NCBI GenBank assembly: GCA_965656195.1 | Contig: CBFHJL010000071.1 | Coordinates: 1 to 14,344 of the forward strand | Reading direction: 5' to 3' | Origin: Brumimicrobium sp965656195 | GTDB taxonomy: Bacteria > Bacteroidota > Bacteroidia > Flavobacteriales_D > Crocinitomicaceae | DNA: 14,344 bases | Part shown: in pieces, positions 1-6,084 of the stretch | Position numbering within the stretch: position 1 is the first letter of the stretch | Layout of the letters: the number at the start of each line of letters is the position of its first letter | Notes under the pieces: model-generated | Told to the model about the DNA's origin: nothing | Database searches by the model: none | Seen by the model: only the letters and a program-made list of their open reading frames with translations | Translations under genes and position numbers: made by a program

Positions 1-1
1 T

Positions 2-784
2 TCTCTAGATTGGGCACCAAAATTTGCCGAAATTGGATGTAGAGTGATCGACAACTCTTCCGCATGGCGAATGAACCCTGATCACAAACTAATCATACCT
101 GAAGTTAATGGTCAGTTGATTTCAGATCAAGACTACATCATTGCAAATCCAAATTGTTCAACTATTCAACTTTTAATGGCACTTGCACCTTTGCATGAGA
201 AGTATACGGCAAAAAGAGTTGTTGTTTCTACCTATCAGTCTATATCAGGTACAGGAATAAAAGCCGTTGAACAAATGAATAATGAACGTTCAGGTGTGAA
301 TGGGAATATGGTTTACCCTTACCCTATTGACCAAAATTGCCTTCCACACTGTGATGTTTTCCTGGAGAATGGTTATACCAAAGAAGAGATGAAACTCACA
401 AATGAAACTAAAAAAATACTCAGTGAAGGAATTAAGGTTTCTGCCACGGCGGTACGCGTTCCTGTTCAGGGGGGGCATTCAGAAGCTGTTAATGTTACAT
501 TCGAAAATGACTTTGACCTTGAAGATGTTCGCAAAATAATACATGAAACTGCTGGTTTAACACTTCAAGATAATCCTGAAACGAATACTTATCCAATGCC
601 AATCTATGCGGCTGGAAAGGATGATGTATTTGTTGGCAGAATACGTAGGGATGAAACACTAGACAATACTTTAAACATGTGGGTCGTAGCTGATAATTTG
701 AGAAAAGGAGCCGCTACAAACGCTGTTCAGATTGCAAAGCTACTCGTGGAAAAAGGTATTTTAAAAGTACAACAGTTCAATTAA
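2..784 (+). CDS. asd: Aspartate-semialdehyde dehydrogenase, 3' part (N-terminus outside window)
   Basis: NADP-dependent enzyme that reduces aspartyl-4-phosphate to aspartate semialdehyde in the pathway to lysine/diaminopimelate, threonine and methionine; cytoplasmic. The frame is open to the left edge, and the residues before the first possible start (GTG at 44) are already family sequence (APKFAE, then VIDNSSAWRM), so the GTG is internal and the gene is cut by the window. About 260 residues are visible. With a usual length near 330, roughly 70 residues, including the NADP-binding N-terminus, are missing. The catalytic cysteine lies in ANPNCST (Cys codon 155-157). QSISGTG and the active-site motif RVPVQGGHS (His codon 476-478) follow, as expected for the family. 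A run of seven G (469-475) encodes the two glycines beside this histidine. The next gene starts 61 bp downstream on the same strand with no clear terminator between. Family assignment is secure. Confidence 0.96.
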   Translation, partial: SLDWAPKFAEIGCRVIDNSSAWRMNPDHKLIIPEVNGQLISDQDYIIANPNCSTIQLLMALAPLHEKYTAKRVVVSTYQSISGTGIKAVEQMNNERSGVNGNMVYPYPIDQNCLPHCDVFLENGYTKEEMKLTNETKKILSEGIKVSATAVRVPVQGGHSEAVNVTFENDFDLEDVRKIIHETAGLTLQDNPETNTYPMPIYAAGKDDVFVGRIRRDETLDNTLNMWVVADNLRKGAATNAVQIAKLLVEKGILKVQQFN

Positions 785-845
785 TTAAAACTTTTCAAGT
801 CTTGAGGATTATTCTTAAGCCTGAATAACACTTTACACAGTCTGA

Positions 846-1448
846 ATGAAAAACATACTTTTTCTAATCCCATTATTTTTAATGAGTTTTAATACAAAGG
901 CTCTTGCTCAGAAAAAGGGATATGATAGGGGCTACGTTATTACTGAAAGAAGTGACACTTTAGAAGGATGGGTCAGCGATAGAACGACTGGTTCATTTTC
1001 AGATTTTCATGGAAAAATTAGATTTAAAAGAAAAGGCAAACTATTCAAAAAAAAATTTACACCCAATGATATTCTTGGATATGGATATCTAGAGGCTCAC
1101 TTCGTTTCGCTTCCCTTAATAGAGACAACACGCTTCTTCAAAACTAGTTATCTTTTAAAGCGTGGCGCAGACAGAAAATTCTTGCGGGTAATTGAACGCA
1201 ATGCATGTTTAAATCACTATGAAATTGAATTTATCGAAGACGATAATTTCATAATTGACAGTTACCCTGTGTTTCATATACCAGGTTCTCGTGAAATGGT
1301 TAGAGTTACACAGGGAATACTAGGATTAAAGAAAAAGAGACTTTCAGAATATTTTGACGAGTGTAATTTACTTGTTCAGGCAATCAAAAGTGAGCAAGTT
1401 ACTAACTTGCAGGACGTATATGAATTCTACTGCGGTAAATGCAGATAA
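846..1448 (+). CDS. Exported protein of unknown function
   Basis: 200 residues. Residues 1-21 form a signal peptide (hydrophobic core ILFLIPLFLMSF, likely cleavage after ALA before Q22), so the product is probably periplasmic or envelope-bound. The mature protein is basic. It starts with a GYVITERSDTLEGWV stretch, a pattern I associate with Bacteroidota exported proteins of unknown function, in which a short strand is followed by D-T-(L/I)-x-G. It ends in a cysteine-containing tail (Cys186 in DECNLL, then YCGKC), which might form a disulfide or bind metal. There is no membrane helix beyond the signal peptide and no enzyme motif that I recognise. The ATG at 846 places the signal peptide at the exact N-terminus, which supports this start. 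It follows asd by 61 bp and may be co-transcribed with it. Its TAA directly abuts the stop codon of the convergent gene. A run of nine A (1047-1055) in a KKK stretch is a possible slippage site. Function unknown. Confidence 0.8.
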   Translation: MKNILFLIPLFLMSFNTKALAQKKGYDRGYVITERSDTLEGWVSDRTTGSFSDFHGKIRFKRKGKLFKKKFTPNDILGYGYLEAHFVSLPLIETTRFFKTSYLLKRGADRKFLRVIERNACLNHYEIEFIEDDNFIIDSYPVFHIPGSREMVRVTQGILGLKKKRLSEYFDECNLLVQAIKSEQVTNLQDVYEFYCGKCR

Positions 1449-2189
1449 TCAGAACAATGATATACTCACTCCCAACGTAAACGGAGTTAACTGAACACTT
1501 TCGCTATTCGTGAAAAATGGAGAAAAATAATATGCTCCATAAATGGCCCAATTTCGTATTCCTATTCTCAATGTGGCTCCATAACGCAGCGGATTTTCAT
1601 CAGGGAAACCAAACAACTTCACAACTTGTCTCTGACCATTAACAACATTGGTGGTTTTCGTTAATGCATTTAATTGATAACCTACCTTCCCTCCCAGCAT
1701 CACCTTGAAGTGTTTGTAACCCTTTGAACGAAAGCGAATTTCCAAAGGGACTTCTATGTAATTCGCAGCAAACTTGGTTCGATCTGGCTCGTTCCCCGCT
1801 GGAAATTCACTAACCGTAGTTATATTATTGATATAGTCTGTTTGAAATTGCAGATTCGTCTTATTGCTGAAATGGCTAAAAGAAATTCCCCAACCAAAAG
1901 AGACTGTATTCTTTTTAGCAAGAATCACATCAAACATAGTGGCTACATTAAAGCCAATGGAGTTCCAAGGGCTCTGAAAGTAATCTCTATCGCCTTGCCA
2001 GTCGCAGTAGGTAATATCAAATATTACACGATCATACTTACGCAGCTTTTCTTTCTCATAAGGTCTCAAGCCATTGAAGAACCAACCTGCTCCAGGACGA
2101 AAACGCGAATACAAACCTTCCTCTTCTTCGAAATACTGAGCATTGGAATACTGAGAAAAAACCACTAAAAAAATCAATAAATACCTCAT
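1449..2189 (-). CDS. Probable outer-membrane beta-barrel protein
   Basis: 246 residues. A signal peptide covers about residues 1-17 (LLIFLVVFSQYSNAQ, cleavage before Q18). The mature part has repeated alternating hydrophobic/polar strands rich in aromatic residues (for example NTVSFGWGISFSHFS, YIEVPLEIRFRSKG, HFKVMLGGKVGYQL, NWAIYGAYYFSPFF), and it ends in FTLGVSISLF, where the terminal phenylalanine is typical of barrels folded by the BAM complex. This fits the small porin-like/PorT-like barrel proteins common in Bacteroidota. I cannot give a specific function. It starts 6 bp downstream of the galE stop on the same strand, so the two are likely co-transcribed and possibly translationally coupled. 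Its stop codon (TGA, 1449-1451) abuts the TAA of the convergent upstream gene with no base between them. Confidence 0.82.
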   Translation of the reverse strand: MRYLLIFLVVFSQYSNAQYFEEEEGLYSRFRPGAGWFFNGLRPYEKEKLRKYDRVIFDITYCDWQGDRDYFQSPWNSIGFNVATMFDVILAKKNTVSFGWGISFSHFSNKTNLQFQTDYINNITTVSEFPAGNEPDRTKFAANYIEVPLEIRFRSKGYKHFKVMLGGKVGYQLNALTKTTNVVNGQRQVVKLFGFPDENPLRYGATLRIGIRNWAIYGAYYFSPFFTNSESVQLTPFTLGVSISLF

Positions 2190-2195
2190 AATGAA

Positions 2196-3221
2196 TTACT
2201 TTCTTCGCGCTCGTATATACTGTTCAAATTTCCAAGATGATAGAATAGCCTCTCGAATGGATAGCTTTGATTTCCATTGTAATAGGTTGTTTGCTTTCGA
2301 AGTGTCTGCATAAATTTTGGGAATATCGCCTTCCCTGCGTTTACCTATTCTATAATTTATCTTTACTCCCGTCTCTTCCTGAAAAGAATCAATCATTTCC
2401 ATGACACTCGTACCTTTACCTGTACCAATATTAAAAACGTCAATGCTCTTTTTAGCACTTGGCAAATATTTTAAAGCTGCAACATGTGCATCAGCTAAAT
2501 CAACCACGTGTATATAATCTCGAAGACAGGTGCCATCTTCAGTTTCATAATCATCTCCGTATACCGTTAATTCATCTCTAACTCCAATTGCCGTTTGCGT
2601 AATAAATGGAAGTAGATTGTTCGGAATTCCATCAGGCTCCTCACCTATCTTACCGGATTCGTGAGCTCCAATTGGATTGAAATACCTCAATGAGACTGCT
2701 TTTACACCAGAAACACTCTCGATAAATTGATCGATCATCTCTTCATTTACTTTCTTGGTAAACCCATAAGGTGAATTAAAAGAAACAGGACTACTCTCGT
2801 CAACAGGTATTGTTTCTGGATCACCATACACTGTGCAGCTTGAGGAAAAAACAAAATTTTTAACCTTAAATTCTTTAACTAATTCTAGAATAGAAATCAA
2901 ACTTCCAAAATTGTTATCAAAATACATCAATGGTTTCACTACAGACTCCCCAACCGCTTTATACGCTGCAAAATGTATAACACCCCAAATTGGAAATTGA
3001 CTAAATATCCCTCTTAATCTCGACTCTTCTTGACAGGAAGCATTGAAGTAGATAACTTCTTCTCCTAGCAATTGTTCGAGACGCTCAATCACATCCCTAT
3101 TGGCATTCCTAAAGTCATCAATAATTATCGGATGAAAACCATTTTTTTGGAGTGCAACCACAGTATGAGAACCTATATACCCAGCTCCTCCAGTAACAAT
3201 AATGTATTTTTTATAATCCAT
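2196..3221 (-). CDS. galE: UDP-glucose 4-epimerase
   Basis: 341 residues, the normal length for the family. It interconverts UDP-glucose and UDP-galactose with bound NAD, feeding the Leloir pathway and envelope polysaccharide synthesis; cytoplasmic. It is an extended short-chain dehydrogenase/reductase with an N-terminal Rossmann motif TGGAGYIGSH (residues 10-19), a substrate/catalytic segment SSSCTVYG (126-133) and the catalytic pair Y152-xxx-K156 in SPYGFTKK. SLRYFNPIGAHESG and the later LRDYIHVVDLA stretch match GalE rather than other epimerases. The ATG at 3221 gives a protein starting just before the Rossmann strand. A TATTTTTG promoter box lies 6 nt upstream, so the leader would be a few bases at most. 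A barrel-protein gene follows after 6 bp. No other sugar-nucleotide genes are nearby. Confidence 0.97.
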   Translation of the reverse strand: MDYKKYIIVTGGAGYIGSHTVVALQKNGFHPIIIDDFRNANRDVIERLEQLLGEEVIYFNASCQEESRLRGIFSQFPIWGVIHFAAYKAVGESVVKPLMYFDNNFGSLISILELVKEFKVKNFVFSSSCTVYGDPETIPVDESSPVSFNSPYGFTKKVNEEMIDQFIESVSGVKAVSLRYFNPIGAHESGKIGEEPDGIPNNLLPFITQTAIGVRDELTVYGDDYETEDGTCLRDYIHVVDLADAHVAALKYLPSAKKSIDVFNIGTGKGTSVMEMIDSFQEETGVKINYRIGKRREGDIPKIYADTSKANNLLQWKSKLSIREAILSSWKFEQYIRARRK

Positions 3222-3227
3222 CTACAT

Positions 3228-3235
3228 CAAAAATA
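3228..3235 (-). promoter_or_regulatory. Bacteroidota -7 promoter box for galE
   Basis: The minus strand reads TATTTTTG, an exact match to the TAnnTTTG box of the primary sigma factor in Bacteroidota. It ends 6 nt before the galE ATG, so transcription would start at or within a few bases of the start codon. I see no matching TTG at the expected -33 spacing, so the assignment rests on the box and its position. Confidence 0.5.
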
Positions 3236-3275
3236 GGAATTAAGCTGGTAATAATAGAAATACAATTCCATAATC

Positions 3276-3301
3276 CTAAGGAAAATGATTCTAGTCCTTA
3301 G
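3276..3301. repeat. 7-bp inverted repeat in the galE/small-protein divergent promoter region
   Basis: CTAAGGA (3276-3282) and TCCTTAG (3295-3301) are perfect inverted copies separated by 12 nt. The centre-to-centre distance of 19 bp puts both arms on nearly the same face of the helix, as for a dimeric regulator, and the location between divergent start codons suits an operator. Repeats this short also arise by chance in AT-rich DNA. Confidence 0.35.
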
Positions 3302-3310
3302 ACCTTCTAT

Positions 3311-3335
3311 CATAAATCAGTAGATTTGATTTATG
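3311..3335. repeat. Perfect 9-bp inverted repeat over promoter box and start codon
   Basis: CATAAATCA (3311-3319) and TGATTTATG (3327-3335) are perfect inverted copies with a 7-nt spacer. The right arm ends on the ATG of the small membrane protein gene, and the repeat encloses the TAGATTTG promoter box. Protein bound here would block the promoter. The transcribed strand would carry only the right arm if the message starts at the ATG, so an RNA hairpin is less likely than a DNA operator. Chance occurrence is possible for a 9-bp repeat. Confidence 0.45.
3321..3328 (+). promoter_or_regulatory. Bacteroidota -7 promoter box for the small gene/tadA unit
   Basis: TAGATTTG is an exact TAnnTTTG match, ending 4 nt before the ATG at 3333. 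With the usual spacing the transcript would begin at about the first base of the start codon, giving a leaderless message. No clear TTG is seen at -33. The box lies inside a 9-bp inverted repeat. Confidence 0.5.
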
Positions 3336-3521
3336 GAAGAGTTCAATTTTAAAAAGCATCAAACTTTTCAAAAAAGCTGGAAAATGATTTTCCGCTTTGC
3401 TATTTACAGTGTGGTGATTTTTATATTATTGTACCTCCTCATGCGGAAAAATGAAGAGATTAATCAGCCTGAACAGGTTGACCAAATCGAAGTAGACACA
3501 ACGATCATGATTGAAGAGTAA
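3333..3521 (+). CDS. Small single-helix membrane protein, function unknown
   Basis: 62 residues: a basic N-terminal stretch (KKHQTFQKSWK), one strongly hydrophobic helix at about residues 19-37 (MIFRFAIYSVVIFILLYLLM), then an RK stop-transfer pair and an acidic tail (EEINQPEQVDQIEVD). The charge pattern is compatible with a single anchor, but positive charges flank both ends, so topology is uncertain. The ATG at 3333 lies 4 nt after a consensus promoter box and ends a perfect inverted repeat. tadA follows after 16 bp on the same strand, so this gene is likely the first of a two-gene unit. The clear hydrophobic segment and promoter argue that it is real despite its size. I do not recognise a family. 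Confidence 0.7.
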   Translation: MEEFNFKKHQTFQKSWKMIFRFAIYSVVIFILLYLLMRKNEEINQPEQVDQIEVDTTIMIEE

Positions 3522-3537
3522 TGATTAAATTAGCACA

Positions 3538-3978
3538 ATGATTAAGCCATTCGATGACGAATATTTTATGCGACAAGCTTTGAAGGAGGCTCAAAATGCT
3601 TTTGACAAAGATGAGGTGCCTGTTGGAGCAATTGTAGTTGCTAAAGATCAGATCATTGCAAGAGGCCATAATCTAACTGAACAACTAAATGATGTAACAG
3701 CACATGCAGAAATGTTAAGTATAACTTCTGCCGCGGAATATTTGGGAGGTAAATATTTAAAAGACTGCACACTCTATGTAACACTAGAGCCTTGCGTTAT
3801 GTGCGCAGGTGCATTGAATTGGTCACAGATTACAAAAATTGTCTTCGGCGCTAAAGATGAAAAACGAGGAGCATTAAAACACAACAGCCTATTCCATCCG
3901 AAAACAGAAATTATCGGCGATATACTTGCCGATGAATGCGGAGAGTTAATGCGTGAATTTTTCCAAAAAAAACGCTAA
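3538..3978 (+). CDS. tadA: tRNA adenosine(34) deaminase
   Basis: 146 residues. It converts the wobble adenosine (A34) of tRNA-Arg(ACG) to inosine; cytoplasmic and usually essential. A single cytidine/deoxycytidylate-deaminase fold is present: HAE at residues 56-58 (zinc-binding His and proton-shuttle Glu) and PCVMC at 85-89 (two zinc-binding Cys). The N-terminal FMRQALKEAQNAF and VPVGAIVV segments and the FGAKDEKRGAL stretch after the cysteines fit TadA rather than a free-base deaminase. The ATG at 3538 puts the first helix at the usual distance. A weak promoter-like TAAATTAG (3526-3533) lies 4 nt upstream, so it might be transcribed both from here and from the small gene before it. A run of eight A (3965-3972) sits near the C-terminus. 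Its TAA abuts the stop codon of the opposing gene. Confidence 0.95.
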   Translation: MIKPFDDEYFMRQALKEAQNAFDKDEVPVGAIVVAKDQIIARGHNLTEQLNDVTAHAEMLSITSAAEYLGGKYLKDCTLYVTLEPCVMCAGALNWSQITKIVFGAKDEKRGALKHNSLFHPKTEIIGDILADECGELMREFFQKKR

Positions 3979-5172
3979 CTAAAGTGGAAATCTAATGTCC
4001 ACAATCGATCTGTTTTTAGGTTCTTTTTGTTCAAGGACTCCTCCAACATCAGAAATAAGTAGCTTACTAATTTCAACTCTGGATTTTTCATGCTGAGATT
4101 CGTTTTCAGAAGGGCAGTTGTCCTGGTATCTGAAAACCACGTCTACACCTTCATAAAAATAATTTACAGATACGTTAGTTGACGCTTCATTCGTTTTGTT
4201 CTTAATCGAAAAAAGCAACATAGTCAGGACTAAGGACAAAGGAATAACATACTTTTCCTCAATAAAGTCGATTGTATTATCTACCGTATAATTAACACCT
4301 TTTAGATCATAAGTATCAACTGATACACTTAGTACAGCTGTAATCAATGTCCCAGGGTCTATTGAATTATATCGCTGCTGTCGAGACAAGGCATTATAAA
4401 CCACCGACAGAAAATCAAACTGTTGCTCAACATAAATTGATGCTGCTCCTTTATTCTTTAGTTCACTCAATTTAAAAAAGTACTTATGATGATTCTCCAT
4501 ACTGTGCCTCAACTTCTTGAAAAACTGAAATTGTTCCTCCTCTGTCGACCATTGATTTAACTTGAGCTGCTTATTCTTTAATGTCAGTTGAGCTTCCCTG
4601 CTGGTTAGGGCTTTCAAATAGACTGAAATCATAGCCACAATGATTATGAAAGCTACACTTACTTCTAAAACTAAAACTGGAGTAATCTCGTTTATCAAAC
4701 CGGACACTCGTTGTACCTCTTCCTCCAAGAAGTAAACAATCCATACAACGTATACTGCGAAACTCACAATTGTCACGAAAACGCTACGAATAAAACCAAG
4801 ATTATAAAAACTATAGAGCATGACCAGGATAATCCATAAAGGTGTGCCTATGTGTAAAACCTCTGTATTTAGAAATAAGTTTCCAAATGCGACTCCCCAA
4901 CCTAAAAACACAAAAATGAAGCCTATAGCTATTGAAGATTGAATAAACTTATTGGCAAACAATAAAACAACACTAAAGATCAGACCAGAAAAAACAGGTA
5001 AAACAAGTACGTCAGTTTGATCTGAAAAAAATACTGGAACAAGGGCTATTAAAAATCCGCCCAATAAAATGAGAGAAAAATGAAAATTCGTAACAACTCG
5101 AACCCTTTCATGATAATCATTCAGTTGCTTCAACTTACTGCCTATGAAAAATGATCTGATTTTATTGAGCAT
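3979..5172 (-). CDS. Membrane protein with a degenerate histidine-kinase-like C-terminus
   Basis: 397 residues from the ATG at 5172; a TTG at 5181 would add three residues, but the ATG is preferred. Residues 30-186 hold about six membrane helices. A hydrophilic linker (SREAQLTLKNKQLK) leads to a soluble half that I align by eye to HisKA_2-type kinases: LRHSMEN (221-227) against the HHRVKN phospho-acceptor box, with His223 retained; a later YNSIDPGTLITAVL stretch; and PLSLVLTMLLFSIKN (311-325) against the PLxLILNELLTNALK N-box. In that N-box the essential Asn and Glu are absent. DNCPSEN (351-357) stands where DxGxG should be, with no glycine-rich lid, but the ending DVGGVLE...VDIRFPL keeps the family's closing pattern. 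It is therefore probably a non-catalytic sensor or scaffold. It is the last gene after kmo and a barrel protein, 18 bp from the latter. Its stop abuts tadA's. Membrane topology is solid; the kinase relationship is inference. Confidence 0.72.
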   Translation of the reverse strand: MLNKIRSFFIGSKLKQLNDYHERVRVVTNFHFSLILLGGFLIALVPVFFSDQTDVLVLPVFSGLIFSVVLLFANKFIQSSIAIGFIFVFLGWGVAFGNLFLNTEVLHIGTPLWIILVMLYSFYNLGFIRSVFVTIVSFAVYVVWIVYFLEEEVQRVSGLINEITPVLVLEVSVAFIIIVAMISVYLKALTSREAQLTLKNKQLKLNQWSTEEEQFQFFKKLRHSMENHHKYFFKLSELKNKGAASIYVEQQFDFLSVVYNALSRQQRYNSIDPGTLITAVLSVSVDTYDLKGVNYTVDNTIDFIEEKYVIPLSLVLTMLLFSIKNKTNEASTNVSVNYFYEGVDVVFRYQDNCPSENESQHEKSRVEISKLLISDVGGVLEQKEPKNRSIVDIRFPL

Positions 5173-5190
5173 ATTCTGCAATTGAAGCGA

Positions 5191-6084
5191 CTAGCGATTT
5201 TTGAATTCATTAGCTCGTTTTCGATCATCTTCATTTGTCTCTACCGGAGGACATCGATTTGGATCTTTTTTGAACAACCAAACAAGCTTCAACTTAAATA
5301 GTGCAGGGAAATACGTGCTCGAAAACCAATGAATTGCTGGGGTACCTCCATTCCAATCATAAGCGCCTAACACTGGCATCTGAATTCCAGGAATTAGAAA
5401 GAAGCCTTTATCTACTCTAGGCTTAATCCCTATTCCTAGATCATAATGTAATTGAACAACTACATCTCCTTGAAATTTTTGAGTAGAAGGATCATGATAA
5501 CCATCATACGCTTGATTCTTTCCTACAAGAGCATAATCGCCATTGACACCTATTGCATTATCTAAAAATAAATGAGGGTTCATTTGGAATACATTGTGAA
5601 CACTAAACCTACCAAAAAGATACCCGTTGTAGAATTTGCCCTCGCCTTCCACTTGACCAATAAGCGTATCTCTATCATCATAAATACCAGAAGAAAAAAG
5701 CTCTCTGCCTCCAAGGTGTTTATACCCCAAACCCCAATCATAATAATGAATGAGTTTTCGAGGCTTTTTTGTAATATGAACCATTCCAATTTCTGCGAAA
5801 AACCCAATTCTACCTTTGGCTTCTCTTGAATACCTATACAAAGTGTCAGTATTCAACTGGAATTCTTCCTGTACCTCTCCGGGTCTAGTAAAGGTATAAG
5901 TGGGCCCAAAAGAAAACTGAATCCCATGTCGAGAATAATCACCAGTAACCCATCTATACAGCGGTTTTTGTATTCGTTGATTTCCATAAAATTGCTTTTT
6001 AGAGTTCTTGGGCTTATACTGCGCATGGCTTGAACCTATGCTGAAAGCACCGAGCAAAATTATGATCACAACAAATTTTATCAT
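5191..6084 (-). CDS. Exported outer-membrane beta-barrel-like protein
   Basis: 297 residues. A signal peptide covers residues 1-21 (FVVIIILLGAFSIG, cleavage SHA before Q22). The mature part has a basic segment, then strand-like stretches with alternating hydrophobics and many aromatic and glycine residues (HGIQFSFGPTYTF, GRIGFFAEIGMVHI, YYDWGLGYKHLG, GYLFGRFSVHNVF, LHYDLGIGIKPR, FFLIPGIQMPVLG, LFKLKLVWLF), suggesting a small barrel of eight to twelve strands. Unlike a typical barrel it does not end on the last strand. A charged tail follows with one cysteine (NRCPPVETNEDDRKRANEF), so the C-terminus probably extends into the periplasm. The start codon overlaps the kmo stop by ATGA (6081-6084), indicating translational coupling. 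I recognise no specific family, and the link to kynurenine metabolism is positional only. Confidence 0.8.
   Translation of the reverse strand: MIKFVVIIILLGAFSIGSSHAQYKPKNSKKQFYGNQRIQKPLYRWVTGDYSRHGIQFSFGPTYTFTRPGEVQEEFQLNTDTLYRYSREAKGRIGFFAEIGMVHITKKPRKLIHYYDWGLGYKHLGGRELFSSGIYDDRDTLIGQVEGEGKFYNGYLFGRFSVHNVFQMNPHLFLDNAIGVNGDYALVGKNQAYDGYHDPSTQKFQGDVVVQLHYDLGIGIKPRVDKGFFLIPGIQMPVLGAYDWNGGTPAIHWFSSTYFPALFKLKLVWLFKKDPNRCPPVETNEDDRKRANEFKNR

Noticed and set aside
785..845. Possible hairpin CTTGAG...CTTAAG after asd
   Set aside because: The stem is only 6 bp with one G-U pair and has no T run, too weak to call a terminator.
1842..2168. 108-residue plus-strand frame inside the barrel-protein gene
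   Set aside because: It is contained within the minus-strand gene, which has a signal peptide and a typical barrel ending; the plus-strand product shows no domain.
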